A DNA stretch of 61,134 nt from Oryzomonas sagensis (GCF_008802355.1 NZ_VZRA01000001.1:1640502-1701635); one strand, 5' to 3'; shown: positions 18,021 through 26,719, counted from the stretch's first letter. The notes: generated from the letters alone by a model not told the origin. Numbers and translations are program-made.

Positions 18021-18532
18021 TCCTCGAGATCATGCTCCAGTTCGGGATGCTCTCCCTGGTCGCCTTTGGCGGTGCCGGCGCGGTGCTGCCCGAATTGCAC
18101 CGCTTGGCGGTGGTGACCCACCACTGGATGAACGACGCCACCTTTACCCACCTGGTGGCCATCTCCCAGGCCACGCCGGGGCCCAACGCGATTATCGCCA
18201 CCCTGCTCGGCTGGCATGTGGCGGGACTGTCCGGCGCCCTGGCCGCCACGACGGCCATGTGCGGCCCTTCGAGCCTTTTGATCTACTTTTTCATGCGCTT
18301 TTGGGAGAAGCTCCACGGCACGCGCTGGCGGCTCATCATCCAGACCGGCATCTCCCCCCTGGCGATCGGCCTGGTGCTGGCAAGCGGCTGCATCGTCACC
18401 CGCGGAGCCGATGCGAGCTGGGGGGCCTACGGCCTCACGGCGGCAACCGTGCTGATCGTCCTGAACAGCCGGTGGAACCCGCTGTGGCTGATCGGGGCCG
18501 GTGCGCTGCTGGGACTGGCCGGCGTCGTCTGA
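18011..18532 (+). CDS. Chromate transporter family protein, second half (short-chain CHR)
   Basis: A 173-residue partner of the preceding protein. It has its own copy of the family motif (VAISQATPGPNAIIATL) and FGGAGAVLPELHR. ATG 18011 overlaps the upstream gene by ten bases in another frame, as expected for a translationally coupled pair. The longer open frame from 17549 only reflects the GC-rich upstream gene read out of frame. C-terminal hydrophobic helices end at GALLGLAGVV. Confidence 0.88.
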   Translation: MGIILEIMLQFGMLSLVAFGGAGAVLPELHRLAVVTHHWMNDATFTHLVAISQATPGPNAIIATLLGWHVAGLSGALAATTAMCGPSSLLIYFFMRFWEKLHGTRWRLIIQTGISPLAIGLVLASGCIVTRGADASWGAYGLTAATVLIVLNSRWNPLWLIGAGALLGLAGVV

Positions 18533-18622
18533 GGGGGGCGGGCGCCCGCCACCTTTTTTGCGCTTCCTTTTCTTCCCGCCTCCCTTTACACCTGCCCGCG
18601 GCTCATGTATCATCATGCCATC

Positions 18623-19780
18623 ATGAAACGCATCCTGACGTTTTACATAATCCGCGAGATCGCTTCGCTCTTCCTGCTCGGCATCGCGGTCTTCACTCTG
18701 ATTCTGTTGATGGGGAGGCTGATCAAGCTGACCGACCTGGTCATCTCCCGCGGCGTGCCCATGGCGGATATCAGCCGGATGATCCTGTACCTGATGCCCT
18801 CGTTTCTGGTGTTCACGATCCCCATGGCCTTTCTTTTGGCGGTCTTGCTGGCCTTCGGCCGCCTTTCGGCCGATAACGAGATCACGGTGATGAAATCCGG
18901 CGGGCTCAGCCTGGTGCAGATCATGCCGCCGGTGCTGCTGTGCAGCGTGGTTGCCGTGCTGTTGACCCTTGGCGCCAGTATCGTCGGCGTTCCCTGGGGG
19001 AACAGCTCCTTCAAGCGTATCAGTTTCGAGATGCTGAAGCAGAACGTGGCGGTGACGATCCGCGAGAAGGTGTTCTGGGACGAGATCCCGGGCATCATCC
19101 TCTACACCGACCACTACGACGAAGAGAATCACACCCTCAAGGGGGTCATCATCCACGACGGCCGCGACCAGGCTCACCCCATGACCATCTTTGCCGCCAG
19201 CGGAAATGTCGGCTGTACGCCCAATCAGCAGGATATCTGCCTGGTGCTCAACAACGGCAGCATCCACGCGGCGGGCAAGGGGGAGGGGTACCGGCTGGTC
19301 CATTTCGGGGAGTACGCCATGACCGTGGCCGGTCCGGGCAAGGGGGGCGGCATCGGCCGCAACGAGCTGGATATGGGGATCGGCGAGTTGCGGCAGCAGA
19401 TAGCCAACCCCGCAACGCCCCAGGCGACCCGCCTCAAGATGGCGGCCGAACTCCAGAGCCGTTTCGCCTTTCCGTTCGCCTCCCTGGTGTTTGCCGTCGT
19501 AGCCGTGCCGCTGGGCATCCAGAACCGTCGTTCGGGCAAATCGGCCGGGTTCTCCGTCAGCATCGCCATCCTGCTGGCCTACTATGTGCTCCTCTCGCTT
19601 TTGCGGACCCTGGCGGAACGGGGGACGCTGCCGGCGGAACTGGCGCTCTGGCTCCCCAATGCGATCTTTCTGGCCGTGGGATGGTATTTCCTGCGGATGG
19701 CCTCCCTGGAACGCAGTATCTGGACGGCCGTTCAGGATGCGCTCTTGACCCTGATCGGGAGGAGGAGCGCCGTCCGATGA
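18623..19780 (+). CDS. lptF: LPS export ABC transporter permease LptF
   Basis: A 385-residue inner-membrane protein of the YjgP/YjgQ family, one of the two permeases that with LptB pull lipopolysaccharide from the inner membrane. The N-terminal stretch MKRILTFYIIREIASLF and helices at about 10-35, 50-75 and 95-120 precede a periplasmic jellyroll domain and three C-terminal helices (SRFAFPFASLVFAVVAVPLG). An in-frame ATG at 18605 is an alternative start; neither has a clear Shine-Dalgarno. Its stop overlaps the lptG start by four bases. Confidence 0.93.
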   Translation: MKRILTFYIIREIASLFLLGIAVFTLILLMGRLIKLTDLVISRGVPMADISRMILYLMPSFLVFTIPMAFLLAVLLAFGRLSADNEITVMKSGGLSLVQIMPPVLLCSVVAVLLTLGASIVGVPWGNSSFKRISFEMLKQNVAVTIREKVFWDEIPGIILYTDHYDEENHTLKGVIIHDGRDQAHPMTIFAASGNVGCTPNQQDICLVLNNGSIHAAGKGEGYRLVHFGEYAMTVAGPGKGGGIGRNELDMGIGELRQQIANPATPQATRLKMAAELQSRFAFPFASLVFAVVAVPLGIQNRRSGKSAGFSVSIAILLAYYVLLSLLRTLAERGTLPAELALWLPNAIFLAVGWYFLRMASLERSIWTAVQDALLTLIGRRSAVR

Positions 19781-20856
19781 CGATCCTCTCCCGTTACATA
19801 GCAATGGCCTGGCTGCGTCTCCTGGCCCTCTGCCTGGGTAGTTTCGTGGCCGTGTACCTGGTCCTGGACATGATGGACAAGATACCGCGCTTCATCCGCG
19901 CCGGCGGTTCGGGGGTGGATATCCTGCGGTTCTTTGTCTGGAAACTGCCGGAAATGGTCGGCCAGACCGCCTCGTTTTCGATCCTGATGGCGACCCTGTT
20001 GACCCTGGGGATGTTCTCCCGCAACAGCGAGATCATCGCCATGCGCAGTTGCGGGATCAGTCTGCTGCGCATTTCGTTCCCCATGCTGTTTTTGGGGCTG
20101 GCGGCCAGCTTCGTGCTGCTGCTGAACGCCGAACTGGTGGTGCCCGGCAGCTACGAACGCATGGAGCGGATCGAGCGGGTCGATATCCGCAAGCAGGGCG
20201 TCAATGCGGTATTCAGGCGCAACAACATCTGGTTCCGTTCCGACAGCCAGATCCTCCAGGCTCACCTGTTCGACCCCCAGGCCAAGGTGCTGCGGGGGGT
20301 CACCCTCTGGAAACTGGACGCTTCCATGAACCCGACCAACCGTATCGATGCCGGATCGGCCGAATTTCACGACGGGCGCTGGACCCTGAAGGACGTGGTG
20401 ACGAAGGATTTCAGCCAGGGACACGGGTATGTGGCCCAGCGGGCCCGCAGTATGGATGTGGCCCTGAATCTGAAACTGGACGATCTGCGTGTGCTGGACA
20501 ACAATGCCGACAACCTGAGCTACCGGAAGCTCAAGGAGTATGCCGATAACCTGCAAAACGGCGGTTATCAGGCCTTCCGCTACCTGACCATGATGCACAC
20601 CAAGCTCTCCGGGCCGTTTGCGGCCTTTGTGATGGTGATCCTGGGTATCCCCTTCGCCTTCAGGAACAGCCGTTCGGGCGGCGCGGCCCTCGGGATCGGG
20701 GCCAGCATCGGCATCGGTTTCGCCTATTTCGTGGTCAATGCCATGCTGCTCTCCTACGGCCGCAGCGGGGTCCTGCCCCCCTTGGTTGCGGCCTGGGGAG
20801 CCAATATCATCTTCTGCCTGGGCGGGGTATGGCTGGCCATGACCGTGAGGAATTGA
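19777..20856 (+). CDS. lptG: LPS export ABC transporter permease LptG
   Basis: The 359-residue partner of LptF, with the same plan: an N-terminal helix (ARYIAMAW-like LSRYIAMAWLRLLAL), the conserved MRSCGISLLRI cytoplasmic loop, a periplasmic beta domain, and C-terminal helices (LSGPFAAFVMVILGIPFAF). ATG 19777 overlaps the lptF TGA (ATGA), so the two are made together. Frames open well upstream of this start are out-of-frame readings of lptF. Confidence 0.94.
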   Translation: MTILSRYIAMAWLRLLALCLGSFVAVYLVLDMMDKIPRFIRAGGSGVDILRFFVWKLPEMVGQTASFSILMATLLTLGMFSRNSEIIAMRSCGISLLRISFPMLFLGLAASFVLLLNAELVVPGSYERMERIERVDIRKQGVNAVFRRNNIWFRSDSQILQAHLFDPQAKVLRGVTLWKLDASMNPTNRIDAGSAEFHDGRWTLKDVVTKDFSQGHGYVAQRARSMDVALNLKLDDLRVLDNNADNLSYRKLKEYADNLQNGGYQAFRYLTMMHTKLSGPFAAFVMVILGIPFAFRNSRSGGAALGIGASIGIGFAYFVVNAMLLSYGRSGVLPPLVAAWGANIIFCLGGVWLAMTVRN

Positions 20857-20958
20857 GCCCGATCAAGCACGCATTCCGTCAGGGCGCGGCATGCGCCCCG
20901 TCAGTCCCCCTTCGACAGGTCGCGTATCCTGTCGCCGAACGTTGCAAGGAGGCCGTAC

Positions 20959-21870
20959 ATGAAAAACATCGCCGCTATCCTGGTCGTCGTGACGTGCTGT
21001 CTGGCAGGAAATACCGCCCTGTTTGCCGCCGAACGGCCGCAGCGCGTCATGAAACCGGCGGCCTCGACCCCGGATACGTCTCCCGCCATTCTCAGCATCA
21101 TTCCGGCCCAGGCGGAGCCGGGGGGCAGGGTGACCATCTTCGGCGCCAATTTCGGCGGGCAGATCTCGGCCTTTCTCGGCAGTGTGGAGATACCGGCCAA
21201 GGTAACCGACGGCAGGCAGCTCGAATTCACCGTCCCCCCCTTGGATGCGGGGCTGTACGCCCTGTACCTCAAACGGGGCGACGGCGTTGTGGGGCGGGCC
21301 TACAACTTTTCCGTGCTTCCCCTGCGGCCGGTGCTGATCGCCCTTTCACCCGACAAGATCAGTTCCTGCGCCCAGGGGGGGGAGCGGGACGTGACCGCCG
21401 TGGGGCGGAATTTCGGCGAGACGACGTTCCTCTTCTTCGATAACGCCTCCATCAAGAGTCGGGTGCTTTCGCCCGAGGCCATCGCCTTCCGGGTGCCCCA
21501 GGTGACGGGGGGGCTGCACCAGATCATGGTGAAAAATTCACCCGAGAACGCCTCGGTGCAACTGGCGCTGGAGATCGAGACCAAGCCTGAAATCAGCCAG
21601 GTGACGCGGGGAAACGAGTACGTGAATTATTACGAATTGCTCATAGAGGGGAAAAACTTCCAACAGAACTCGGCCCTGTATGTGGACGGCCTGCGCATTG
21701 GCGGCAATAGCGGCCAGGATTCGGCGGCTCGGGAGAAAGTGATCTTTATCGACTGTACCAGACTCGTCTACCAGCGGTTTCCCTATTCGCCGGTCGCCAA
21801 GGATTTCCGCCTGCAGGTGGTGAATCCCGGGAACGAGGGGAGCCAGGTGATCAACGTCAGTGCGCCGTGA
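20959..21870 (+). CDS. Secreted protein with IPT/TIG domains
   Basis: A 303-residue exported protein. A signal peptide (MKNIAAILVVVTCCLAGNTA, cleavage near FAA-ER) is followed by two or three immunoglobulin-like IPT/TIG modules: residues about 42-118 (PAILSIIPAQAEPGGRVTIF), 124-205 (PVLIALSPDKISSC) and 210-300 (PEISQVTRGNEYVNYYELLI). Such modules occur in extracellular and cell-surface proteins of Geobacter; the role here is unknown. AAGGAGG precedes ATG 20959. It stands between lptG and purT on the same strand, 102 bases after lptG. Confidence 0.8.
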   Translation: MKNIAAILVVVTCCLAGNTALFAAERPQRVMKPAASTPDTSPAILSIIPAQAEPGGRVTIFGANFGGQISAFLGSVEIPAKVTDGRQLEFTVPPLDAGLYALYLKRGDGVVGRAYNFSVLPLRPVLIALSPDKISSCAQGGERDVTAVGRNFGETTFLFFDNASIKSRVLSPEAIAFRVPQVTGGLHQIMVKNSPENASVQLALEIETKPEISQVTRGNEYVNYYELLIEGKNFQQNSALYVDGLRIGGNSGQDSAAREKVIFIDCTRLVYQRFPYSPVAKDFRLQVVNPGNEGSQVINVSAP

Positions 21871-21909
21871 TAGGGGAATGAAACTTTAAACTCGGAGGAT
21901 GATATTGTT

Positions 21910-23094
21910 ATGAACCTTGGAACCCCGCTGAAATCGGGCGCAATCAGACTGCTTCTGCTGGGATCGGGAGAACTGGGCAAGGAGGTCGCCATCGAGGCGC
22001 AACGTCTCGGCGTGGAGGTGATCGCCGTGGACCGTTACCCCCATGCCCCGGCCATGCAGGTGGCCCACAGAAGCCACGTCATCAGCATGCTGGATCGGGA
22101 GGCGCTGCGGCGGGTGGTGGCGGAGGAACGGCCCGACCTGATCGTGCCGGAGATCGAGGCCATCGACACCGCCTTTCTGCTGGAATTGGAGCAGGGGGGG
22201 CAGCGGGTGATCCCCACGGCGCGGGCGACGAACCTGACCATGAACCGGGAGGGGATTCGGCGCCTGGCGGCCGAAGAGTTGGGCCTGCCCACGGCACGCT
22301 ACGCCTTTGCGAAAAGTGCTGCGGAGCTGCGCGTCAATGCCGCTGCCATCGGGTTCCCCTGCGTGGTGAAGCCGATCATGAGTTCGTCCGGCAAGGGGCA
22401 GAGCGTGGTGCGGTCTGCCTCGGACGTGGACGCCGCCTGGCGCTACGCCATGGAGGGGGCCCGCGGCGCTTCGGATACCGCCATCATCGAGGAGTTCATC
22501 CCGTTCGACTACGAGATCACCCTGCTGACCGTCCGCCACGCCGGCGGCACCTCGTTTTGCCCCCCCATCGGCCATGTGCAGATCAAGGGGGACTACCACG
22601 AATCGTGGCAGCCCATGGCCATGTCGGCGGCGGCCCTTGCCGAGGCGAGGCGTCAGGCGGCGGCGGTCACCGGCGCCCTGGGCGGTTACGGCATCTTCGG
22701 GGTGGAGTTGTTCGTCAGCGGCGACAAAGTCTGGTTCAGCGAGGTGTCCCCCCGCCCCCACGACACCGGCATGGTGACCATGGTCTCCCAGAACCTGAGC
22801 CAGTTTGAACTGCACGTGCGCGCCATACTCGGGCTGCCGGTGCCCGAGATTCTCAACCTGGCCCCCTCGGCCAGCCATGTGATCCTGGCGGAGGAAGGCC
22901 GGGACAACGTGCGTTTCGAGGGGCTTTCGGAGGCTCTCAGCGTTCCCGGCGCCAAACTGCGCCTCTTCGGCAAGCCGGATACCCGTCCCGGCCGGCGCAT
23001 GGGGGTGGCCCTGGTTCAGGGGGCATCCACCGACGAGGCCCGAAGCCGGGCCGAGGCCAGCGCGCATTGCGTGCGTTTGGTGCCCCAGGGGTGA
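21910..23094 (+). CDS. purT: Formate-dependent GAR transformylase PurT
   Basis: A 394-residue ATP-grasp enzyme that makes formyl-GAR from GAR, formate and ATP in purine synthesis. The N-terminus [20 protein letters not shown], the ATP-grasp core [17 protein letters not shown] and [18 protein letters not shown] are characteristic of PurT. CGGAGGA precedes ATG 21910. It uses formate directly, useful to an anaerobe. It is the last core gene before the accessory island that starts just after its stop. Confidence 0.97.
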   Translation: MNLGTPLKSGAIRLLLLGSGELGKEVAIEAQRLGVEVIAVDRYPHAPAMQVAHRSHVISMLDREALRRVVAEERPDLIVPEIEAIDTAFLLELEQGGQRVIPTARATNLTMNREGIRRLAAEELGLPTARYAFAKSAAELRVNAAAIGFPCVVKPIMSSSGKGQSVVRSASDVDAAWRYAMEGARGASDTAIIEEFIPFDYEITLLTVRHAGGTSFCPPIGHVQIKGDYHESWQPMAMSAAALAEARRQAAAVTGALGGYGIFGVELFVSGDKVWFSEVSPRPHDTGMVTMVSQNLSQFELHVRAILGLPVPEILNLAPSASHVILAEEGRDNVRFEGLSEALSVPGAKLRLFGKPDTRPGRRMGVALVQGASTDEARSRAEASAHCVRLVPQG

Positions 23095-23230
23095 TGCTAA
23101 ATGCCAAAATAAGTTGCCACTGGGGCATGCGAGATATTAATCAGGTTATCAGAAGGGGAAATGACAATAAATGTTGTCACTCAAGTCTTGACGCCTGAGA
23201 GCACAGTGGGTTTACCGTTGTTGCGATTGG

Positions 23231-23608
23231 TTATGCGTTTTTCTTTCTTCTTATAACTGTTGTTGAACTCTCTAAATAGTTGATAAGTTCATCGTAATAC
23301 TTTTTGCCCTTTTCAGTTAATTCCCAAATACCTCTTCCGGATTCTTCGGCTGATTTCACATATGAATAAATTTGCTTTGCTCTTTCTTTCGCCCAAGCGA
23401 TGTCATGACGCCACCTTGGCACATCATGTGCGACCGTCTGGTGACAAATATTATCAGAAAATTCTTCTTCAAGAATTTTGTACATTTTTTCGTCGACTTC
23501 TCTCTTTTCGGCGACTCCGCCAAAAGAACCGATGACCAGTACAACAAATGGAATTAAACTGTCTTGTGTATATTTTTTGCCTTTTAATAACCTTCTGGCA
23601 TATTCCAT
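23231..23608 (-). CDS. Mrr-N-like winged-helix protein
   Basis: A 125-residue protein resembling the N-terminal winged-helix domain of Mrr restriction enzymes: LIPFVVLVIGSFGG..., then VPRWRHDIAWAKERAKQIYS and RGIWELTEKGKKYYDEL. The catalytic Mrr nuclease domain is missing; it is a stand-alone DNA-binding-type module or a remnant. A GTG 27 bases upstream is in frame, but GAAGGAG suits ATG 23608. Codon use is AT-rich, unlike purT. It follows the small lipoprotein on the same strand, 26 bases downstream of that gene's stop, and may share its transcript. Confidence 0.65.
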   Translation of the reverse strand: MEYARRLLKGKKYTQDSLIPFVVLVIGSFGGVAEKREVDEKMYKILEEEFSDNICHQTVAHDVPRWRHDIAWAKERAKQIYSYVKSAEESGRGIWELTEKGKKYYDELINYLESSTTVIRRKKNA

Positions 23609-23634
23609 GAAGCTATTCTCCTTCAAAAAGGACA

Positions 23635-23952
23635 CTATCTTAATGGTACGAGTATAAGTGTATTAGGGCTATTCTGGCGAACCTGCCCTGTGCCGTATTG
23701 AGCAACCTGGCCATTCTGAAGAATTATGGTGTAATCCGTTCGGTCCCAGGACCAGCCGCTAATCAACCGGTTCGAATAAAGTAGAGCCTCATACTCACCA
23801 CTACGTTGGAATCCATCCGGGTTTCCGAGCTCTGAAATAACTTGCTGCTTGGACATTCCCTCTTGGATTCTTGTCCGGACAATTTCACCAGTTGCGCATC
23901 CACCCTGTAATAAAGCAAGTGCACCAAGTAGGGTTAAAATAAAGCTTCTCAT
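23635..23952 (-). CDS. Small SmpA/BamE-like lipoprotein
   Basis: A 105-residue lipoprotein. The signal MRSFILTLLGALALLQGGCA ends in a lipobox Cys at residue 19. The mature part has IQEGMSKQQVISELGNPDGF, the helix-loop of the SmpA/OmlA/BamE fold, followed by two beta strands. Such proteins bind outer-membrane partners; this one is too short and out of context to call BamE. ACAGGAGGT directly precedes ATG 23952. The attC-like hairpin begins 22 bases upstream, a layout like that of an integron gene cassette. Confidence 0.7.
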   Translation of the reverse strand: MRSFILTLLGALALLQGGCATGEIVRTRIQEGMSKQQVISELGNPDGFQRSGEYEALLYSNRLISGWSWDRTDYTIILQNGQVAQYGTGQVRQNSPNTLILVPLR

Positions 23953-23973
23953 ACGACCTCCTGTAATTTTGTT

Positions 23974-24024
23974 GTATAACGTGGTGAGGCGCAGCGGGTT
24001 CACCGCTGCCGCCGATGGTTAGCC
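23974..24024 (-). other. attC-like recombination site
   Basis: Read on the minus strand: GGCTAAC (24024-24018), a short spacer, a stem GGC-G-GCAGCGG (24013-23998 region) pairing with CCGCTGCGCC around a 5-base loop, a spacer, and GTTATAC (23980-23974). The stem has one unpaired base (24010) on one arm only. Outer boxes near RYYYAAC and GTTRRRY, two inner arms and an extrahelical base are the hallmarks of small integron attC sites. Each outer box has one mismatch. No integrase is in the window. Confidence 0.5.
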
Positions 24025-24275
24025 CTTATACTGGCCAACATCTAGATTAGACCGCATATTAGTCGTAATATGTTACGGGTGGCTATTCACTCGCAGCCAA
24101 ATTTTCAACTATATATTAGCGCTTTACGATTAAAGTCCCGCGTCCGCTGTGGAATGATATACAGGTTTTTATTTTAAGAGTCTATCGCAATAATTTGGAC
24201 AACCAACTACTCACATGCTCGATCACTTCGAATTGTCATTTCACAGTGATGGGTCTGGCTCGATTAATCTCCCCC
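24025..24275. other. AT-rich non-coding stretch of the island
   Basis: Together with the attC-like site and the next promoter this makes a gap of about 380 bases without a gene. It is AT-rich and has no ORF with a Shine-Dalgarno. I see no terminator or repeat in it. Confidence 0.4.
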
Positions 24276-24309
24276 TTGCATCTCTATTGTGACCATGGTA
24301 ATATGGTCA
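24276..24309 (+). promoter_or_regulatory. Promoter/operator of the phd-vapC module
   Basis: TTGCAT (24276-24281), 17 bases, TAATAT (24299-24304). The inverted repeat TGACCAT (24290-24296) / ATGGTCA (24303-24309) covers the -10, the position expected for autorepression by the antitoxin. Confidence 0.6.
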
Positions 24310-24332
24310 TAATATCACGGTGGAGGTGAAGC

Positions 24333-24566
24333 ATGTCGCAAGCCGTATCAAAATCCCAGTTCAAGCCCCATTCCCTGGAGTATTTCCGCAAGATCGAGCA
24401 GTCCGGCGAGGAGTTGGTGATAACCGACCATGGCCGCCCGGTTCTCAAGGTTGTCCCCTACGTCGCGGATGGGGAGGAGTGCTTCCGGGGCCTGCGCAAT
24501 ACCGTCCTGAAATATGATGCCCCCTTGGAGCCGGTAGGGGGGGACGAGTGGGAGGCGCTTAGGTGA
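24333..24566 (+). CDS. Phd/YefM-family antitoxin
   Basis: A 77-residue antitoxin. QFKPHSLEYFRKIEQSGEEL and VITDHGRPVLKVVPY are the Phd/YefM DNA-binding core, and the C-terminal tail from about residue 50 would bind and block the toxin. GGAGG lies before ATG 24333. The stop overlaps the toxin start by four bases (GTGA). The operator at 24276-24309 suggests self-repression of the pair. Confidence 0.88.
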   Translation: MSQAVSKSQFKPHSLEYFRKIEQSGEELVITDHGRPVLKVVPYVADGEECFRGLRNTVLKYDAPLEPVGGDEWEALR

Positions 24567-24958
24567 TCGTGCTCGATACCCACGCCTTACTCTGGTGGGT
24601 CAATGACCCCGCAACCCTGAGCGAGCCTGCAAAAACGGCGATCGATGCTGCTGTGGAATCACGGTCGGTGCACGTATCCTGCATCAGCTCCTGGGAGATC
24701 GCCCTGTTGGTGGAGCGCGGCCGGCTGCGTCTGGCCCTGGATGTCCGCGACTGGCTCTGCCGTTGCGAGGCGCTTCCCTTTCTCACCTTTGTGGCGGTGA
24801 ACAACGCCATTGCCGTCGAATCCGTGCGGCTTCCTGACTTCCCCCATGCCGATCCGGCCGACCGGATCATTGCCGCCACGGCCTTGTCACTCGGAGCGGC
24901 GCTCGTGACAAAGGACGATAAGCTGCGTAATTATCCCCACGTGAAGACGATCTGGTAA
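24563..24958 (+). CDS. vapC: PIN-domain ribonuclease toxin (VapC-type)
   Basis: A 131-residue PIN-domain toxin. The acidic metal-binding residues are in place: Asp5 (IVLDTHALLWW), Glu45 (SSWEIALL), Asp97/Asp100 (HADPADRIIAATA) and Asp118 (VTKDDKL). It would cleave RNA, probably a tRNA or rRNA site, when free of its antitoxin. The start is GTG 24563, overlapping the antitoxin stop. This PIN subtype (WEIALL, ADRIIAATA) is the one typically paired with Phd/YefM antitoxins. Confidence 0.9.
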   Translation: MIVLDTHALLWWVNDPATLSEPAKTAIDAAVESRSVHVSCISSWEIALLVERGRLRLALDVRDWLCRCEALPFLTFVAVNNAIAVESVRLPDFPHADPADRIIAATALSLGAALVTKDDKLRNYPHVKTIW

Positions 24959-24994
24959 CAGTAATAGGCATCGTTCAAATAGAAGGAGTAATCA

Positions 24995-26335
24995 GTGGCA
25001 AACAGGGATGACTTTACTGATAAAACAAAAAGGGTGTTGGCTGAGCGAGCAGGACAACAATGCTCCAATCCCAATTGTGGTCACAGCACAGCTGGGCCTT
25101 CTGATGCGGATAGCAAGAAATCAACTCTTCTTGGAAAGGCAGCTCACATCACAGCAGCTGCGGAAGGTGGGCCAAGATATGACGCCAAATTAACGTCAGA
25201 GGAACGAAAGTCTCCCGAAAACGGAATTTGGTTATGTGCCGAATGTGCTGATAGAGTTGATAAAAAAGAAAACGAACATCAATTCCCGGTGGAGCTTCTA
25301 AAACACTGGAAACAGTTTAATGAGTCAGTTACAGGAACGGATTATGCTTCTTTACAGGACAGAGCCCACTATCCTGTGCGAAAGTTAAGAATTGTTGATT
25401 TTGGTGGCGTTATCGGTGACATCACAATTAATTTTGGAGCACTGACGCTTTTCTATGGAACAAGTAAGTTAAACCAATCGGTTTGTGACCTGCTGAGGAC
25501 ATTTTCAGAAAGGGAGAAGTTTGAGCAGACACGTCAACCACGAAGTGGTGTCCGCTCCTGGAATTATGGGATTATACCAATTGTAGAAAAAATTAGCCTG
25601 GGCGTGACTGTCTTAACAAGTGAGCCAAGGTATTTTGCTGAAGCTGGAAAGCTTCATATTACTTTGTCTGATGCCAAAGATTTTGTAGTCCGTACCACTA
25701 CTGACGATGTTGCAATTTTCGTAGGAGATGCTCCACTGCCAGTATTCTCTCCCGTACTGAATATAGTGACAATTAGGAAAAACTTTGAATCCGTGGTCTT
25801 TTCTGGAGATTCAGAAGAAGAATTCGACGACATCAGAGGGCTATCTACGTTCTTTGGCGTATCTGTAAAGGAGATTAGAGATTGCATTCAAGGCGTAGCA
25901 AGTGACATATCGCTTTTCAACTACAATTACAAGCTCGAAAACGAATCAAACTTATTGATAAAGTTAAGCCATAATAGAGACTTTTTACCGATAAGGGTTC
26001 TTTCAAGTGGCGAGCTGAAACGATTTATTCTTGATATGGCTATAAGGGTTGCAACTTACTCTTCTAGAGTGCGACCTACTGTGATGACAATTAACCAAAG
26101 CTATATTAGCTCCCTTGATGCAAGGGGATGGGCAGATTTCCTAGAGTGGGTTGAAAAATCTCGACCACCTTTCCAAGTAGTTGCAGACTGCTGTTATCGT
26201 CCATCCGAGGGCGATCTTTCCCGAGCGCTCTGCTATGACGCTGTTGGTACTGATATGGCTGTGACATCTTTCGGTTTGAGAACGTGGGCTGAATTCCAAA
26301 AAGCCGAGTCAGAAGGTGCTAAGGGAGTAATCTGA
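24995..26335 (+). CDS. HNH nuclease fused to a degenerate ABC/RecF-type ATPase fold
   Basis: A 446-residue protein starting at GTG 24995 behind AGAAGGAG. Residues 1-110 are an HNH domain: zinc cysteines C23, C28, C81 and C84, GKAAHITAA (H51) and NGIWLCAECA (N76), with Asp89 near the usual last catalytic position. From about 128 the rest follows the plan of an ABC/RecF-type ATPase: a beta strand and loop FGALTLFYGTSKLNQS where a P-loop is expected but lacks GxGKS, a signature-like LSSGELKRF (336-344), the Walker B place reading VMTINQ instead of hhhhDE, then SSLD like a D-loop. The gene is AT-richer than the core genome and sits between two toxin-antitoxin modules. Function unknown; a defence role is inference. 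Confidence 0.75.
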   Translation: MANRDDFTDKTKRVLAERAGQQCSNPNCGHSTAGPSDADSKKSTLLGKAAHITAAAEGGPRYDAKLTSEERKSPENGIWLCAECADRVDKKENEHQFPVELLKHWKQFNESVTGTDYASLQDRAHYPVRKLRIVDFGGVIGDITINFGALTLFYGTSKLNQSVCDLLRTFSEREKFEQTRQPRSGVRSWNYGIIPIVEKISLGVTVLTSEPRYFAEAGKLHITLSDAKDFVVRTTTDDVAIFVGDAPLPVFSPVLNIVTIRKNFESVVFSGDSEEEFDDIRGLSTFFGVSVKEIRDCIQGVASDISLFNYNYKLENESNLLIKLSHNRDFLPIRVLSSGELKRFILDMAIRVATYSSRVRPTVMTINQSYISSLDARGWADFLEWVEKSRPPFQVVADCCYRPSEGDLSRALCYDAVGTDMAVTSFGLRTWAEFQKAESEGAKGVI

Positions 26336-26420
26336 AGATACTAACTTGTGGCAAGACCGGACCCAAAACCGGCCCGGTCAGCCTTTTAATGGGTGACTCC
26401 AGACCCTGTATTGGCATATA

Positions 26421-26457
26421 TTGTTATGCGTACTATTATACTCATAACTCGATAGTA
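26421..26457 (+). promoter_or_regulatory. Putative ccdAB promoter/operator
   Basis: An AT-rich stretch with the inverted repeat TACTAT (26431-26436) / ATAGTA (26452-26457) just before the ccdA Shine-Dalgarno. TTGTTA (26421-26426) with ATAACT (26444-26449), 17 bases apart, is a weak promoter candidate. Position suits CcdA autoregulation. Confidence 0.4.
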
Positions 26458-26470
26458 TAGGAGGTGAATT

Positions 26471-26719
26471 GTGCAAATCAACTACGATATACATTCCCCT
26501 CGACGACATGTGAACCTGACCGCAAACAGCGATCTCATCAATCTCGTCCGAAAAGAAAAGGGCAATTTGTCGGCAATATTGGAACAATCGATGATAACAT
26601 TTCTCACTGAACGCGAGCTTATGCGATGGAAAGAAGAAAATAGAGCTTCATTTGAATCGTATAACCGCATGATTGAAGAACGGGGCACACTTTCTGATGA
26701 TCTTGGCCACATGCTCTGA
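26471..26719 (+). CDS. ccdA: CcdA-family antitoxin
   Basis: An 82-residue antitoxin with an N-terminal ribbon-helix-helix (INYDIHSPRRHVNLTANSDLIN) and a polar C-terminal toxin-binding tail containing the CcdA segment MRWKEENRASFESYNRMIEERG. The start is GTG 26471 behind GGAGGTG. The stop TGA shares its last A with the ATG of the toxin gene. Confidence 0.9.
   Translation: MQINYDIHSPRRHVNLTANSDLINLVRKEKGNLSAILEQSMITFLTERELMRWKEENRASFESYNRMIEERGTLSDDLGHML

Noticed and set aside
23100-23230. Second attC-like site after the Mrr-N-like gene
   Set aside because: GCATAAC overlaps the stop as in cassettes, but no matching GTTRRRY box or inner arms follow; only a TGACAA/TTGTCA hairpin is present.
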